In this document: positions 1 through 7,364 of the stretch, piece after piece
How the letters are laid out: each line of letters starts with the position of its first letter
Position numbering within the stretch: position 1 is the first letter of the stretch
Assembly: GCA_964543205.1 (NCBI GenBank)
Contig: CAZIXB010000013.1
Coordinates: 1-24,030, forward strand
Source: CAYSRM01 sp964543205
Lineage (GTDB): Bacteria; Verrucomicrobiota; Kiritimatiellia; UBA8416; CAYSRM01
Direction of reading: 5' to 3'
Length of the DNA stretch: 24,030 nucleotides
The notes under the pieces: generated by a model
Told to the model about the DNA's origin: nothing
The model's database searches: none
The model's input: only the letters and a program-made list of their open reading frames with translations
Position numbers and translations under genes: made by a program

Positions 1-37
1 CGCAGTGGCGCTATCCGCGCTCGCAGCAGGAATTCTG

Positions 38-54
38 TGAGATATGCGGGTTAA
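38..54 (+). repeat. Dispersed short repeat, copy 1 (TGAGATATGCGGGTTAA)
   Basis: This 17-nt element differs at one base from copy 2, which begins exactly 50 nt downstream. Its last 15 nt (AGATATGCGGGTTAA) recur exactly, in inverted orientation, at 7779-7793 beyond the end of the trp operon. It lies upstream of trpE. The element is not a perfect palindrome and has no obvious coding role. Its function is unknown: a regulator-binding site or a dispersed intergenic repeat are both possible. Confidence 0.6.
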
Positions 55-87
55 CAGCGCTCTGAACCGTTTCTGCTCGAAAAAGTA

Positions 88-104
88 TGAGATATGCGGG
101 CTAA
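88..104 (+). repeat. Dispersed short repeat, copy 2 (TGAGATATGCGGGCTAA)
   Basis: This is the second copy of the 17-nt element, with T changed to C at one position. The 50-nt period between copies 1 and 2 is close to five helical turns, so proteins bound at both would lie on the same DNA face. It ends 14 nt before the putative -35 box of trpE. That makes it a candidate upstream regulatory site, but this is inference from position only. Confidence 0.55.
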
Positions 105-118
105 ATTCAGGTAATGGC

Positions 119-147
119 TTGACGTCGGGGTTCATGCAGACTATAGG
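119..147 (+). promoter_or_regulatory. Possible sigma-70 promoter of the trp operon
   Basis: A TTGACG box (119-124) is separated by 17 nt from TATAGG (142-147), close to the TTGACA/TATAAT consensus with ideal spacing. The predicted transcription start falls at about 153-155, on or next to the chosen trpE ATG at 155. The mRNA would then be leaderless, and the AGGTG ribosome-site-like sequence at 145-149 would be untranscribed. Either the transcript is leaderless, or the match is fortuitous and transcription starts further upstream. Confidence 0.35.
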
Positions 148-154
148 TGCATAC

Positions 155-1609
155 ATGATTTGTCCTGATAAAAAAGAGTATTTATATCTTGCGTCCGAAT
201 ATGATGTGGTGCCGGTTTACAGGGAGATTCTTGCGGACACTGAAACTCCGGTTTCAGTGCTGCAGCGGTTTGCCGGCAATGAGAATGCATTTCTGCTGGA
301 AAGCATGGAAGGCGGGGAGAAGTGGGGCCGCTATTCTTTTGTGGGAGTTGACCCTGAACTTTTGTTTGAAGTTGATCATTCCATGGGCAGGACAGGCCAG
401 TTGGAGCAGCTTCGAGATGTTTATAAAGGAATCAGGGCCGCGGAAGTGCCGGGGCTTCCCCGTTTTTACGGAGGAGCGGTTGGTTTTATGGGGTACGAGG
501 CTGTCAATGAATTCGAGTCTCTGCCTGAACCCAAGTCCCGGTTCAGTTCTGTTGCGTGCCGCAGTCGTTTTCTCAAAGCCGACCAGCTCATTGTTTTTGA
601 CAACGTGCGGCATACTGTAAAGCTTGTGGTTTGTACCAGGCCCGCTGAGCATGTATCGGCTGAGGCCGCCTATGATGATGCGAGAGGGAAGCTTGAGAAG
701 ATGAGCGACCTTATGGATAAGGATCCTCCTTCAACTCCCATGTTCAAGTATCCGGAACCGGAATTCGCATCCAACATGGATGAGGACGCATATAAGAGCA
801 TTGTCTCTCGCGCTAAAGAGTATATTTACGAGGGGGAAGTTATTCAGACTGTTCTTAGCCAGAGGTTCAGGGCAAAAGTTCATGCTGCTCCTATCCAGTT
901 GTACCGCTCGCTAAGGCTTCTGAACCCTTCTCCTTACACTTTCTTCCTTAAAATCGGCGAACAGACCCTGGTGGGATCTTCCCCTGAGGTTATGGTGCGC
1001 CTTACTGGCAACAAGGTTGACCTCAGGCCCATTGCCGGAACACGTCCGCGCGGAGCAACAGAACAGGAGGACAGGAAACTGGCGGACGAGTTGCTGGCTG
1101 ATCAAAAGGAAAAAGCCGAGCATGTTATGCTGGTTGACCTGGGAAGAAATGATGTGGGCAGGATAGCCGAATTCGGCAGCGTCCAAGTTACTGAATACAT
1201 GGTAATTGAGCGTTATTCTCATGTGATGCACATGGTCTCCCAGGTGGAGGGAATATTAAAGAAGGGCCTTGACGCGTATGATGTGATACGGGCGACTTTT
1301 CCGGCAGGAACGTTGACCGGGGCGCCGAAGATACGAGCCATGGAGATAATTAATGAACTGGAGCCTGAGCCCCGCGGAGCCTACGGAGGCGCTGTGGGGT
1401 ACGTGAGTTACAGCGGGAACATGGATCTTGCCATTACGATTCGCACTTTGGATATTGAGGGCGATATTGCCTCTATACAGGCGGGGGCCGGGATTGTGTT
1501 TGATTCCGACGAGACCCGGGAATTTGAAGAGACATGTCACAAAGCCGAAGCTTTGCGCAAAGCCGTTGAAATGGCTGCGCGGGGGTTGGAGTTGCGCAGC
1601 GGGCGATAG
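155..1609 (+). CDS. trpE: Anthranilate synthase component I
   Basis: This is the large subunit of anthranilate synthase (484 aa, normal length), which converts chorismate to anthranilate using ammonia supplied by TrpG. The N-terminal domain holds the LLES motif (about residues 47-50) used for tryptophan feedback binding in this family. The C-terminal chorismate-binding domain shows GEVIQTVLSQRF, the RPIAGTRPRG motif, HVMLVDLGRND and FPAGTLTGAPK. ATG 155 was chosen because MICPDKKEYLYLASEYD matches the usual TrpE start and AGGTG lies 5 nt upstream. The frame is open back to 44, but that extension runs through the repeated elements at 38-104 and looks non-coding. It is first in a complete trp operon, 28 nt before trpG. 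The preserved LLES motif suggests feedback inhibition by tryptophan. Confidence 0.96.
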   Translation: MICPDKKEYLYLASEYDVVPVYREILADTETPVSVLQRFAGNENAFLLESMEGGEKWGRYSFVGVDPELLFEVDHSMGRTGQLEQLRDVYKGIRAAEVPGLPRFYGGAVGFMGYEAVNEFESLPEPKSRFSSVACRSRFLKADQLIVFDNVRHTVKLVVCTRPAEHVSAEAAYDDARGKLEKMSDLMDKDPPSTPMFKYPEPEFASNMDEDAYKSIVSRAKEYIYEGEVIQTVLSQRFRAKVHAAPIQLYRSLRLLNPSPYTFFLKIGEQTLVGSSPEVMVRLTGNKVDLRPIAGTRPRGATEQEDRKLADELLADQKEKAEHVMLVDLGRNDVGRIAEFGSVQVTEYMVIERYSHVMHMVSQVEGILKKGLDAYDVIRATFPAGTLTGAPKIRAMEIINELEPEPRGAYGGAVGYVSYSGNMDLAITIRTLDIEGDIASIQAGAGIVFDSDETREFEETCHKAEALRKAVEMAARGLELRSGR

Positions 1610-1637
1610 GCTGTTTGTAGAGAATGGTTTTATTAAG

Positions 1638-2225
1638 ATGATATTACTGATAGACAATTATGATTCCTTTACTTACAACCTTGTGCAGGTGATGGCAAGC
1701 CAGGGTGCTGATGTCAAGGTATTCCGAAATGATGAAATTACCGTTGAAGCCGCGGCGAAACTTAATCCCGCAGGGGTAGTGATCTCGCCGGGACCGGGAA
1801 AGCCGTCCGATGCGGGGATATCAATGGATATCATCAGGGAATTCAGCGGGAAGGTGCCGGTTCTCGGGGTTTGTTTAGGGCATCAGTGCATTGGCGTGGT
1901 TCATGGCGGGGAGGTGGCTAACGCGGGAATGATAATGCATGGGAAAATTTCGATGGTTACCTGGCAAGGGTCCGATCTGTACAAGGGCCTCAAAAATCCG
2001 TTTTCTGCCGGCAGATATCATTCGCTGGCGGTAATGAAGGAGCCGGCGCCCAGGGATCTTATCGTTGACGCCTGGACTGAAGAAGGTGAGATAATGGGGA
2101 TGCGCCATAATGAGCATCAGACTTACGGGGTGCAATTTCATCCTGAGTCAGTATTGACGCCTGGCGGCAAGCGGCTTTTGAGGAACTTTCTGAGAATCAC
2201 GGAAGCGGCGTCAAAAGATTCATAA
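1638..2225 (+). CDS. trpG: Anthranilate synthase component II (glutamine amidotransferase)
   Basis: This class-I glutamine amidotransferase (195 aa) hydrolyses glutamine and passes ammonia to TrpE. The start MILLIDNYDSFTYNL is the canonical TrpG/PabA beginning, so ATG 1638 is preferred over the longer open frame that overlaps trpE. The oxyanion strand SPGPGKP, nucleophile Cys79 in GVCLGHQ, and His168/Glu170 in QFHPES make up a complete catalytic set. It is not fused to TrpE or TrpD. TrpG proteins often also serve p-aminobenzoate synthase; whether this one does cannot be told from the sequence. Confidence 0.96.
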   Translation: MILLIDNYDSFTYNLVQVMASQGADVKVFRNDEITVEAAAKLNPAGVVISPGPGKPSDAGISMDIIREFSGKVPVLGVCLGHQCIGVVHGGEVANAGMIMHGKISMVTWQGSDLYKGLKNPFSAGRYHSLAVMKEPAPRDLIVDAWTEEGEIMGMRHNEHQTYGVQFHPESVLTPGGKRLLRNFLRITEAASKDS

Positions 2226-2266
2226 AAAGTAGTTAATGCGGTGTATGGGTTTTTTGGGAGGAATTA

Positions 2267-3274
2267 ATGAAAAAATATCTGGAAAAAATAGTTGAGTCAA
2301 GGGATTTGACTCAGCCTGAAATGGCAGAAGCTTTTGATTCTATCATGTCCGGGGAAGCCACCCAGGCTCAGATTGGCGCGTTTATCACGGCTCTCAGGAT
2401 GAAAGGAGAGACTGTAGGCGAAATAGCCGGCGGCGCTGAATCCATGCGGCGCCATGCGGTGTTTATTGATGCTGCCGGGTTGTCTGTTGTGGACACTTGC
2501 GGAACGGGGGGGGATTCTTGCGACACTTTTAATGTTTCCACAACTGCGGCGTTTGTAGTTGCCGGCGCGGGTGTTCCCGTTGCAAAGCACGGAAACAGGG
2601 CAATCAGCAGCAAGTGCGGATCTGCCGATCTTCTTGCTGAGATGGGCGTGAACCTTGATGTTATGCCCGAGGTTGTTGAGGACTGCATACGGGATGCAGG
2701 CATAGGTTTTCTTTTTGCGCCCAGGTTGCATCCTGCGATGAAATATGCAATGGGGCCGCGCAAGGAACTTGGAATAAGGACAATTTTCAATATGCTGGGC
2801 CCATTGACGAATCCTGCGGGCGCGAAGGGGCAGATACTGGGGGTTTTCAGTCCGAAGCTTACAGAGTTGTTTGCTGATGTATTGCGCCTGTTGGGGAGCA
2901 AAAGGGCTATTGTGGCGCACGGCAAGGATGGTATGGACGAAATAACAACGACGACAAGAACCCGGATAAGCGAGTTGTCCGATGGCAAGGTTGCCACATA
3001 CGAATTTGATCCTGTTGAACTGATGGTGGACTATGCCGAACCTGGACAGCTTGCCGGTGGAGACTGTTCGCACAATGCGGTGATTACACGCGAAGTTTTA
3101 GGAGGCAAGACAGGCCCATGCAGGGATATAGTGTGCATTAATGCCGCCGGAGGCATAGTTGCAGGGGGCAAGGCTGCCAACTTGAAAGAAGGTTTCAAAC
3201 TGGCGCAGTCATCCATTGACAGCGGCAATGCTCAGAAAGCGCTGGAGGGGCTGGTTGCGGTTACCAACGGGTAG
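2267..3274 (+). CDS. trpD: Anthranilate phosphoribosyltransferase
   Basis: TrpD (335 aa) transfers the phosphoribosyl group of PRPP to anthranilate. The diagnostic glycine-rich PRPP/Mg site DTCGTGGDSCDTFNVS is present, followed by KHGNRAISSKCGSADLLAEMGV and the ARLHPAMKYA anthranilate-contact region. The start is supported by a strong GGGAGG ribosome site ending 5 nt before ATG 2267. An eight-G run falls in the codons of the GTGGD motif, but the frame stays intact. It sits between trpG and trpC in biosynthetic order. Confidence 0.96.
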   Translation: MKKYLEKIVESRDLTQPEMAEAFDSIMSGEATQAQIGAFITALRMKGETVGEIAGGAESMRRHAVFIDAAGLSVVDTCGTGGDSCDTFNVSTTAAFVVAGAGVPVAKHGNRAISSKCGSADLLAEMGVNLDVMPEVVEDCIRDAGIGFLFAPRLHPAMKYAMGPRKELGIRTIFNMLGPLTNPAGAKGQILGVFSPKLTELFADVLRLLGSKRAIVAHGKDGMDEITTTTRTRISELSDGKVATYEFDPVELMVDYAEPGQLAGGDCSHNAVITREVLGGKTGPCRDIVCINAAGGIVAGGKAANLKEGFKLAQSSIDSGNAQKALEGLVAVTNG

Positions 3275-3294
3275 ATTAGCGTTTGTTCCGGTTC

Positions 3295-4110
3295 ATGAAA
3301 GAAAACATACTCAAGAAGATAACAGAAGAGCGAAGACTTGATGTGGAGAGGTTGCGCAAAGACGTTTCTCCCGAGAGTCTTGCGGAGGCTTGTGAAGATC
3401 GCACATATCGCAGCATGGCGAAAGCCTTGACCGGCGCGGATGGATTCGGAATTATTGCGGAGGTTAAAAAAGCGAGTCCTTCTGCCGGGATTCTTGTTGA
3501 AGATTACCGGCCAGAAGAAATCGCCTCTGGGTATGAAGCCGCTGGCGCCAGCGCAGTTTCGGTGCTGACCGAACCGCGCTATTTCAAAGGCAGCGGTGAA
3601 CATCTCAGGGGTGTGCGGGAGGCCACGAACCTTCCTGTGCTGCGCAAGGATTTTATATGTCACGAATACCAGGCGCTTGAAGCCGCTGCATGGGGAGCCG
3701 ATGTTGTTCTGCTTATTGTCGCGGCCCTTGAAAGGGATGATTTAAACCGGTTGAATGAATATGCGCTCGGCCTTGGACTTGAAACGCTGGTGGAGACGCA
3801 TACAGTTGAGGAAATCGAGGTGGCTCTTTCGCTGCAGGGCGCAATAATCGGGGTAAACAGCAGAAACCTGAAGACCCTGGAGACCGATCTTGCTGTTGCT
3901 GAAAATATGGCTGAAGCCGTGCCTTGCGACAGGGTTTCTGTAGCAGAAAGCGGGATTAAGAGCGCGTTTGATATCAGGAGGTTGAGCCGGCTTGGCTATA
4001 ATGGATTTCTTGTTGGTGAGATGTTGTTGGTAGCGGGTAATCCGGCGGATGAGTTGAAGCGGTTGATCCAGGAATTAGGTTCAACACGCGCAATGCAGGA
4101 TGAAGCGTGA
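3295..4110 (+). CDS. trpC: Indole-3-glycerol-phosphate synthase
   Basis: This (beta/alpha)8-barrel enzyme (271 aa) closes the ring of carboxyphenylamino-deoxyribulose phosphate to give indole-3-glycerol phosphate. Family signatures run in order: EVKKASPSAGIL, SVLTEPRYFKGS, LPVLRKDFICHEYQ, IGVNSRNLKTLETD, VAESGI and GFLVGEMLL, including the conserved catalytic lysines and glutamates. ATG 3295 (MKENILKKITEERR) fits the usual TrpC N-terminus better than an upstream in-frame TTG at 3283. The ribosome site is weak. The gene lies 20 nt after trpD. It is monofunctional, not a TrpC-TrpF fusion. A 109-nt gap follows, larger than elsewhere in the operon. Confidence 0.95.
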   Translation: MKENILKKITEERRLDVERLRKDVSPESLAEACEDRTYRSMAKALTGADGFGIIAEVKKASPSAGILVEDYRPEEIASGYEAAGASAVSVLTEPRYFKGSGEHLRGVREATNLPVLRKDFICHEYQALEAAAWGADVVLLIVAALERDDLNRLNEYALGLGLETLVETHTVEEIEVALSLQGAIIGVNSRNLKTLETDLAVAENMAEAVPCDRVSVAESGIKSAFDIRRLSRLGYNGFLVGEMLLVAGNPADELKRLIQELGSTRAMQDEA

Positions 4111-4182
4111 AACAGACCTTTACTGCGGGTGCGGGCCCCCTATGTTGAGTTTTTTGATTCCCGGCCGAAGAAAGATATTCGA

Positions 4183-4204
4183 CAGGTTTGATATATTCAG
4201 TGAA
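4183..4204 (+). repeat. Imperfect direct repeat, left flank of the receiver gene
   Basis: The segment reads CAGGTT, then TG, then ATATATTC, then AG, then TGAA. The right-hand copy at 4678-4697 has CAGGTT, CA, ATATATTC, TGAA: 18 matching bases with two substitutions and a 2-nt gap. The pair brackets the inserted-looking receiver gene at 4220-4651. The AT-rich core resembles a -10 region, so coincidence between two promoters or leaders is an alternative. Confidence 0.35.
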
Positions 4205-4219
4205 TTACGGGAATAAGCG

Positions 4220-4651
4220 ATGACTGACAAAGAGGCAACTTTGCTGAACAGGATTTTGCTTGTGGATGATGAAGAGCAGTTGCTTGACATGTTCAAGCGC
4301 ATTATCAGCTCTCATTTTCCTGAACTGTTGATTGACACTGCCCGCACTGGCGAAGAAGCGGTTGATCAGTTTGCCATGCGTAATTATGGACTGATAGTTA
4401 TGGATATGTCTATGCCGGGTATCTCCGGCGAGGAGGCTTATTTTCGGATTGCAAAACTTTCCAGCGAAAGAAAATGGGATAGGCCCTGCTTTGTATTCTG
4501 TACCGGGTATAATATGAAGCGCGGGTTAAAACAGATACTGCACGAAGGATCAGGAAATGTGTGTTTAAGAAAACCTATGAGTATTAATGATTTAGTTAAT
4601 GCCATCCGGACGCAGAGGGAGTGGCAGGCACAACAGCAGGTAAATGGATAA
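4220..4651 (+). CDS. Stand-alone response-regulator receiver protein
   Basis: This single-domain CheY-like receiver (143 aa) has no DNA-binding or enzymatic output domain. All phosphorylation residues are present: the acidic pair Asp16/Asp17 (ILLVDDEE), phosphoacceptor Asp62 (VMDMSMPG), Thr95 (FCTGY) and Lys118 (LRKPM). It is therefore probably a working phospho-receiver. A GGGAA ribosome-site-like sequence lies 6 nt before ATG 4220. It sits between trpC and trpF with 109 nt before and 66 nt after, wider than the neighbouring gaps, as if inserted into the operon. No histidine kinase is in the window. Its partner and target are unknown. It could modulate trp expression, act in a phosphorelay, or simply be co-transcribed. 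Confidence 0.9.
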   Translation: MTDKEATLLNRILLVDDEEQLLDMFKRIISSHFPELLIDTARTGEEAVDQFAMRNYGLIVMDMSMPGISGEEAYFRIAKLSSERKWDRPCFVFCTGYNMKRGLKQILHEGSGNVCLRKPMSINDLVNAIRTQREWQAQQQVNG

Positions 4652-4677
4652 ATGCGGGTGAGCTCTGGAGCGTTTTG

Positions 4678-4697
4678 CAGGTTCAATATATTCTGAA
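4678..4697 (+). repeat. Imperfect direct repeat, right flank of the receiver gene
   Basis: This is the partner of 4183-4204: CAGGTT, CA, ATATATTC, TGAA. Both flanks also share TGCGGGTG further upstream (4124-4131 and 4653-4660) in the same order. The arrangement is consistent with duplication of a short intergenic stretch around the receiver gene, but it is too short to be certain. Confidence 0.33.
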
Positions 4698-4717
4698 GCT
4701 TCTTTATTTCTGGCCGA

Positions 4718-5368
4718 ATGCTTATGTTTGATGTAAAAATATGCGGGTTGACAAATGCCGGTGACGCCTCATTTGCCTTGGAGAGCGGCGCGGATTATCT
4801 TGGGTTTGTTCTTTATGAAGGGTCTCCCAGGGGGATAGGAAGAGAAGATTTGCGCTGTATTGTGCGGGATTTGCCTGATGCTGCCAGGTGTGTAGGAGTT
4901 TTTGTTAATGAGACGCCGGAAGTTATTGAAGATATTGTGGCTGAGAGCAATCTTGTGGCCGCGCAGTTGAACGGAGACGAAGACAGCAGCCGCTTTGCGC
5001 ACATATCCTGCCGAATATGGCGGGCTGTCCGGCTGGAGCGTGATATTGTTTCTCCTGATCCAGGCCTATGGGATGTTGAAAGGTATGTTGTGGACACTGC
5101 GGCAAAGGGGATGTATGGCGGAACCGGTGTAACGGCAGATTGGACGCTTGCCTCGGAGTTTGCCCGGGGTAAGCGCGTGATGCTTGCCGGGGGGTTGACC
5201 TGCGCCAATGTTGCTCAAGCTGTAAGGGCTGTTGGCCCTGCGGGAGTTGATGTTTCCAGCGGGGTAGAGAGCGCTCCCGGGGTCAAAGATCGGGAATCGG
5301 TGCGGAACTTTATTCAAAGAGCCAGGTTCGCTGCGAGGCAAGGCCATGCGACAGGCGGGAAAGGATAA
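4718..5368 (+). CDS. trpF: Phosphoribosylanthranilate isomerase
   Basis: TrpF (216 aa) isomerises phosphoribosylanthranilate by an Amadori rearrangement. The N-terminal VKICGLTNAGDA contains the conserved catalytic Cys. VDTAAKGMYGGTG carries the catalytic Asp and the phosphate-binding loop, and LAGGLTCANV and VDVSSGVES complete the barrel signatures. Two in-frame starts, ATG 4718 and ATG 4724, are possible. Neither has a clear ribosome site, and 4724 (MFDVKICGL) is equally plausible. The stop lies 2 nt before trpB, which indicates tight coupling. It is reported as a separate gene, as in many non-enteric bacteria. Confidence 0.94.
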   Translation: MLMFDVKICGLTNAGDASFALESGADYLGFVLYEGSPRGIGREDLRCIVRDLPDAARCVGVFVNETPEVIEDIVAESNLVAAQLNGDEDSSRFAHISCRIWRAVRLERDIVSPDPGLWDVERYVVDTAAKGMYGGTGVTADWTLASEFARGKRVMLAGGLTCANVAQAVRAVGPAGVDVSSGVESAPGVKDRESVRNFIQRARFAARQGHATGGKG

Positions 5369-5370
5369 CC

Positions 5371-6564
5371 ATGGATCCGTCTTCTGCAAAAGGTAGATTC
5401 GGAAGTTTTGGCGGCAGGTATGTGGGCGAGACATTGATACCGGCGCTGGACGATGTGGAGAAAGCCTATTTTTCTGCACGTAATGACTTGTCCTTTGATT
5501 TGGAGTTCAAGGCATATCTGGCCGATTATGTAGGCAGGCCCTCGCCTTTATATTATGCCAAGCAGTTTACGGAAAACTGCGGCGGAGCGAAGATTTACTT
5601 TAAACGCGAGGATCTGAATCATACCGGGGCGCACAAAATAAACAATACCCTGGGCCAGGGTCTGCTTGCCAGGCGGATGGGCAAGGAGCGCCTTATGGCC
5701 GAGACCGGCGCCGGCCAGCATGGAGTCGCAACTGCTACTGTAGCCGCTTTGCTTGGGATGAAATGCGTGGTTTACATGGGGGAAGAGGATATACACAGGC
5801 AGGCCCCCAATGTGGCCAGAATGAAGCTCCTTGGCGCTGAAGTTGTGACGGTAAGGACGGGGACCCGGACGCTTAAGGATGCTATGAGCGAGGCTTTGCG
5901 CGCCTGGGCTGCAGAGATTGACAAGACGTTTTATGTAATAGGCAGCGTTGCGGGGCCGCATCCTTATCCTCTCATGGTGCGTGATTTCCAGTCGGTAATC
6001 GGGATTGAGGCCAGAGAACAGATACTCGAAAAAGAGGGTAGATTGCCCGATCTTATTATTGCCTGTGTCGGCGGGGGCAGCAATGCAGCGGGCATATTCT
6101 ATCCTTTTATCGAGGACAAAGAAGTTGAGCTTGTTGGTGTCGAAGCTGCCGGCCGTGGCATTTCCAGCGGGGAGCATGCAGCAAGTATTGGCGCGGGCAG
6201 GGTGGGGGTTTTGCACGGCAGCAAAAGCTATGTTCTGCAGGATGAGCACGGTCAGATTCTTAATGCTCATTCGGTGAGCGCGGGCCTTGATTATCCGGGT
6301 GTTGGTCCGGAGCATTCTTTCTGGGCGGAAAGCGGCAGAGTTCGCTACTGTTCTATAACTGATAATGAAGCCCTGAAAGCGTTCCATGAATTCACAAGGA
6401 GCGAGGGCATTATCCCCGCCCTTGAACCGGCGCACGCCATAGCTCAGGTCAAGAAGGATGCGCCGGAAATGGATCCGGACAAGGTTGTTATAGTGAACCT
6501 TTCCGGAAGGGGCGATAAGGATATGGATACTGTGCTGTCGTGTTTAACTGAAGACATGGCTTGA
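5371..6564 (+). CDS. trpB: Tryptophan synthase beta chain
   Basis: This PLP-dependent subunit (397 aa) condenses indole with serine to give tryptophan. The PLP Schiff-base lysine is Lys89 in NHTGAHKINNTLGQ. Glu111 in AETGAGQHG is the conserved acid/base residue. CVGGGSNAAG is the PLP phosphate loop, and GLDYPGVGPEHS and NLSGRGDKD are further TrpB signatures. Length and motifs match the standard TrpB1 type that pairs with TrpA. An AAAGGA ribosome site overlaps the trpF stop. trpA follows after 19 nt. Confidence 0.97.
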   Translation: MDPSSAKGRFGSFGGRYVGETLIPALDDVEKAYFSARNDLSFDLEFKAYLADYVGRPSPLYYAKQFTENCGGAKIYFKREDLNHTGAHKINNTLGQGLLARRMGKERLMAETGAGQHGVATATVAALLGMKCVVYMGEEDIHRQAPNVARMKLLGAEVVTVRTGTRTLKDAMSEALRAWAAEIDKTFYVIGSVAGPHPYPLMVRDFQSVIGIEAREQILEKEGRLPDLIIACVGGGSNAAGIFYPFIEDKEVELVGVEAAGRGISSGEHAASIGAGRVGVLHGSKSYVLQDEHGQILNAHSVSAGLDYPGVGPEHSFWAESGRVRYCSITDNEALKAFHEFTRSEGIIPALEPAHAIAQVKKDAPEMDPDKVVIVNLSGRGDKDMDTVLSCLTEDMA

Positions 6565-6583
6565 TGGTGAAACGGGGACGCTG

Positions 6584-7360
6584 ATGAACAGAATTGACAA
6601 GATGTTTAAGCGGCTTGATGGCGAGGGCAGGAAGGCGCTTATAGGTTACCTGACTGCCGGCGATCCTTCTGAGGTCGAGTCCGAGCAGAATATTCTGGCT
6701 GCCATAAACGCCGGCATAGATATGCTGGAGCTTGGCGTGCCTTTTTCGGATGCCACGGCTGACGGTCCCACGATTCAGCAGGCAGCGCAGCGGGCTTTGT
6801 CCGGCGGAATGAATGTCGGAAGGGCGCTCGACATGGTTCGGCGTCTTCGGAAAAAGACCGATGCGCCTATAGCGCTTTTTGGTTACGTGAATCCTTTCTT
6901 CAATTATGGTTACCAGCGCCTTTGCCTGGAAGCTTCGGAGGCTGGGGTTGACGGTCTTCTGGTGGTGGACCTTCCTGCAGAAGAATCAGGGGAAATCCGC
7001 CGGTTTGTTGAAAGCGCGGGAATGTATCTTGTGCCGCTTATTGCGCCAACCACTCCTGATGAACGCGCCGCCAGGATTGTCCGCAATGGAGGCGGATTTG
7101 TGTATTATATTATGATCAAGGGCGTGACCGGAGCCAGGAGCGGGGTGAGCAACGATGTTTCCGAACATGTGGGGGCGTTGAGAAAAGTGACGGATCTTCC
7201 AATTGCTGTAGGGTTCGGGGTCAGCAGCGGCGCGCAGGCAAGGGAAGTTAGCAAATCCGCTGATGCGGTTGTTGTAGGCAGCGCGCTTATCAGGGCGGCT
7301 CGGGACGGCAGGCTTGTTTCGTTTGTCAGTGAATTGCGTAATTCGTTGGAAGGAGGCTGA
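6584..7360 (+). CDS. trpA: Tryptophan synthase alpha chain
   Basis: The alpha subunit (258 aa) cleaves indole-3-glycerol phosphate to indole, which is channelled to TrpB. The two catalytic acids fall at Glu49 (MLELGVPFSD) and Asp60 (TADGPTIQ), the same numbering as in the well-studied E. coli enzyme. Loop 6 (GVTGARSG) and the phosphate-binding VGFGVSS and VVVGSALI are present. The start MNRIDKMFKRL is typical and is preceded by a GGGG-containing ribosome site. It ends 4 nt before the next ORF, whose ribosome site lies inside the trpA coding sequence. Confidence 0.97.
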   Translation: MNRIDKMFKRLDGEGRKALIGYLTAGDPSEVESEQNILAAINAGIDMLELGVPFSDATADGPTIQQAAQRALSGGMNVGRALDMVRRLRKKTDAPIALFGYVNPFFNYGYQRLCLEASEAGVDGLLVVDLPAEESGEIRRFVESAGMYLVPLIAPTTPDERAARIVRNGGGFVYYIMIKGVTGARSGVSNDVSEHVGALRKVTDLPIAVGFGVSSGAQAREVSKSADAVVVGSALIRAARDGRLVSFVSELRNSLEGG

Positions 7361-7364
7361 GGCA

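Noticed and set aside
44..154. N-terminal extension of trpE in the same frame (37 residues)
   Set aside because: It translates across both copies of the short repeat, has no family similarity, and the normal TrpE start lies at 155.
1..154. trp leader peptide, T-box or TRAP-type attenuator
   Set aside because: There are no Trp-codon cluster, T-box motif, terminator hairpin or GAG/UAG repeat series in the visible 154 nt.
2297..3073. Long minus-strand open frames opposite trpD
   Set aside because: Both are fully inside a clear trpD coding region and show no recognisable protein features.
4124..4160. GC-rich run followed by TTTTTT after trpC as a terminator
   Set aside because: GGGTGCGGGCCCCC cannot form a stable stem with a usable loop, and the T-run is about 10 nt away from the GC stretch.
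4739..4754. ATATGCGGGTTGACA at the trpF start resembles the dispersed repeat (ATATGCGGGTTAACA)
   Set aside because: These codons encode the conserved ICGLT motif of TrpF, so the match is most simply explained by protein constraint and chance.
5548..6435. 295-codon minus-strand open frame opposite trpB
   Set aside because: It overlaps a fully conserved TrpB sequence and has no domain signature, so it is a codon-bias shadow.
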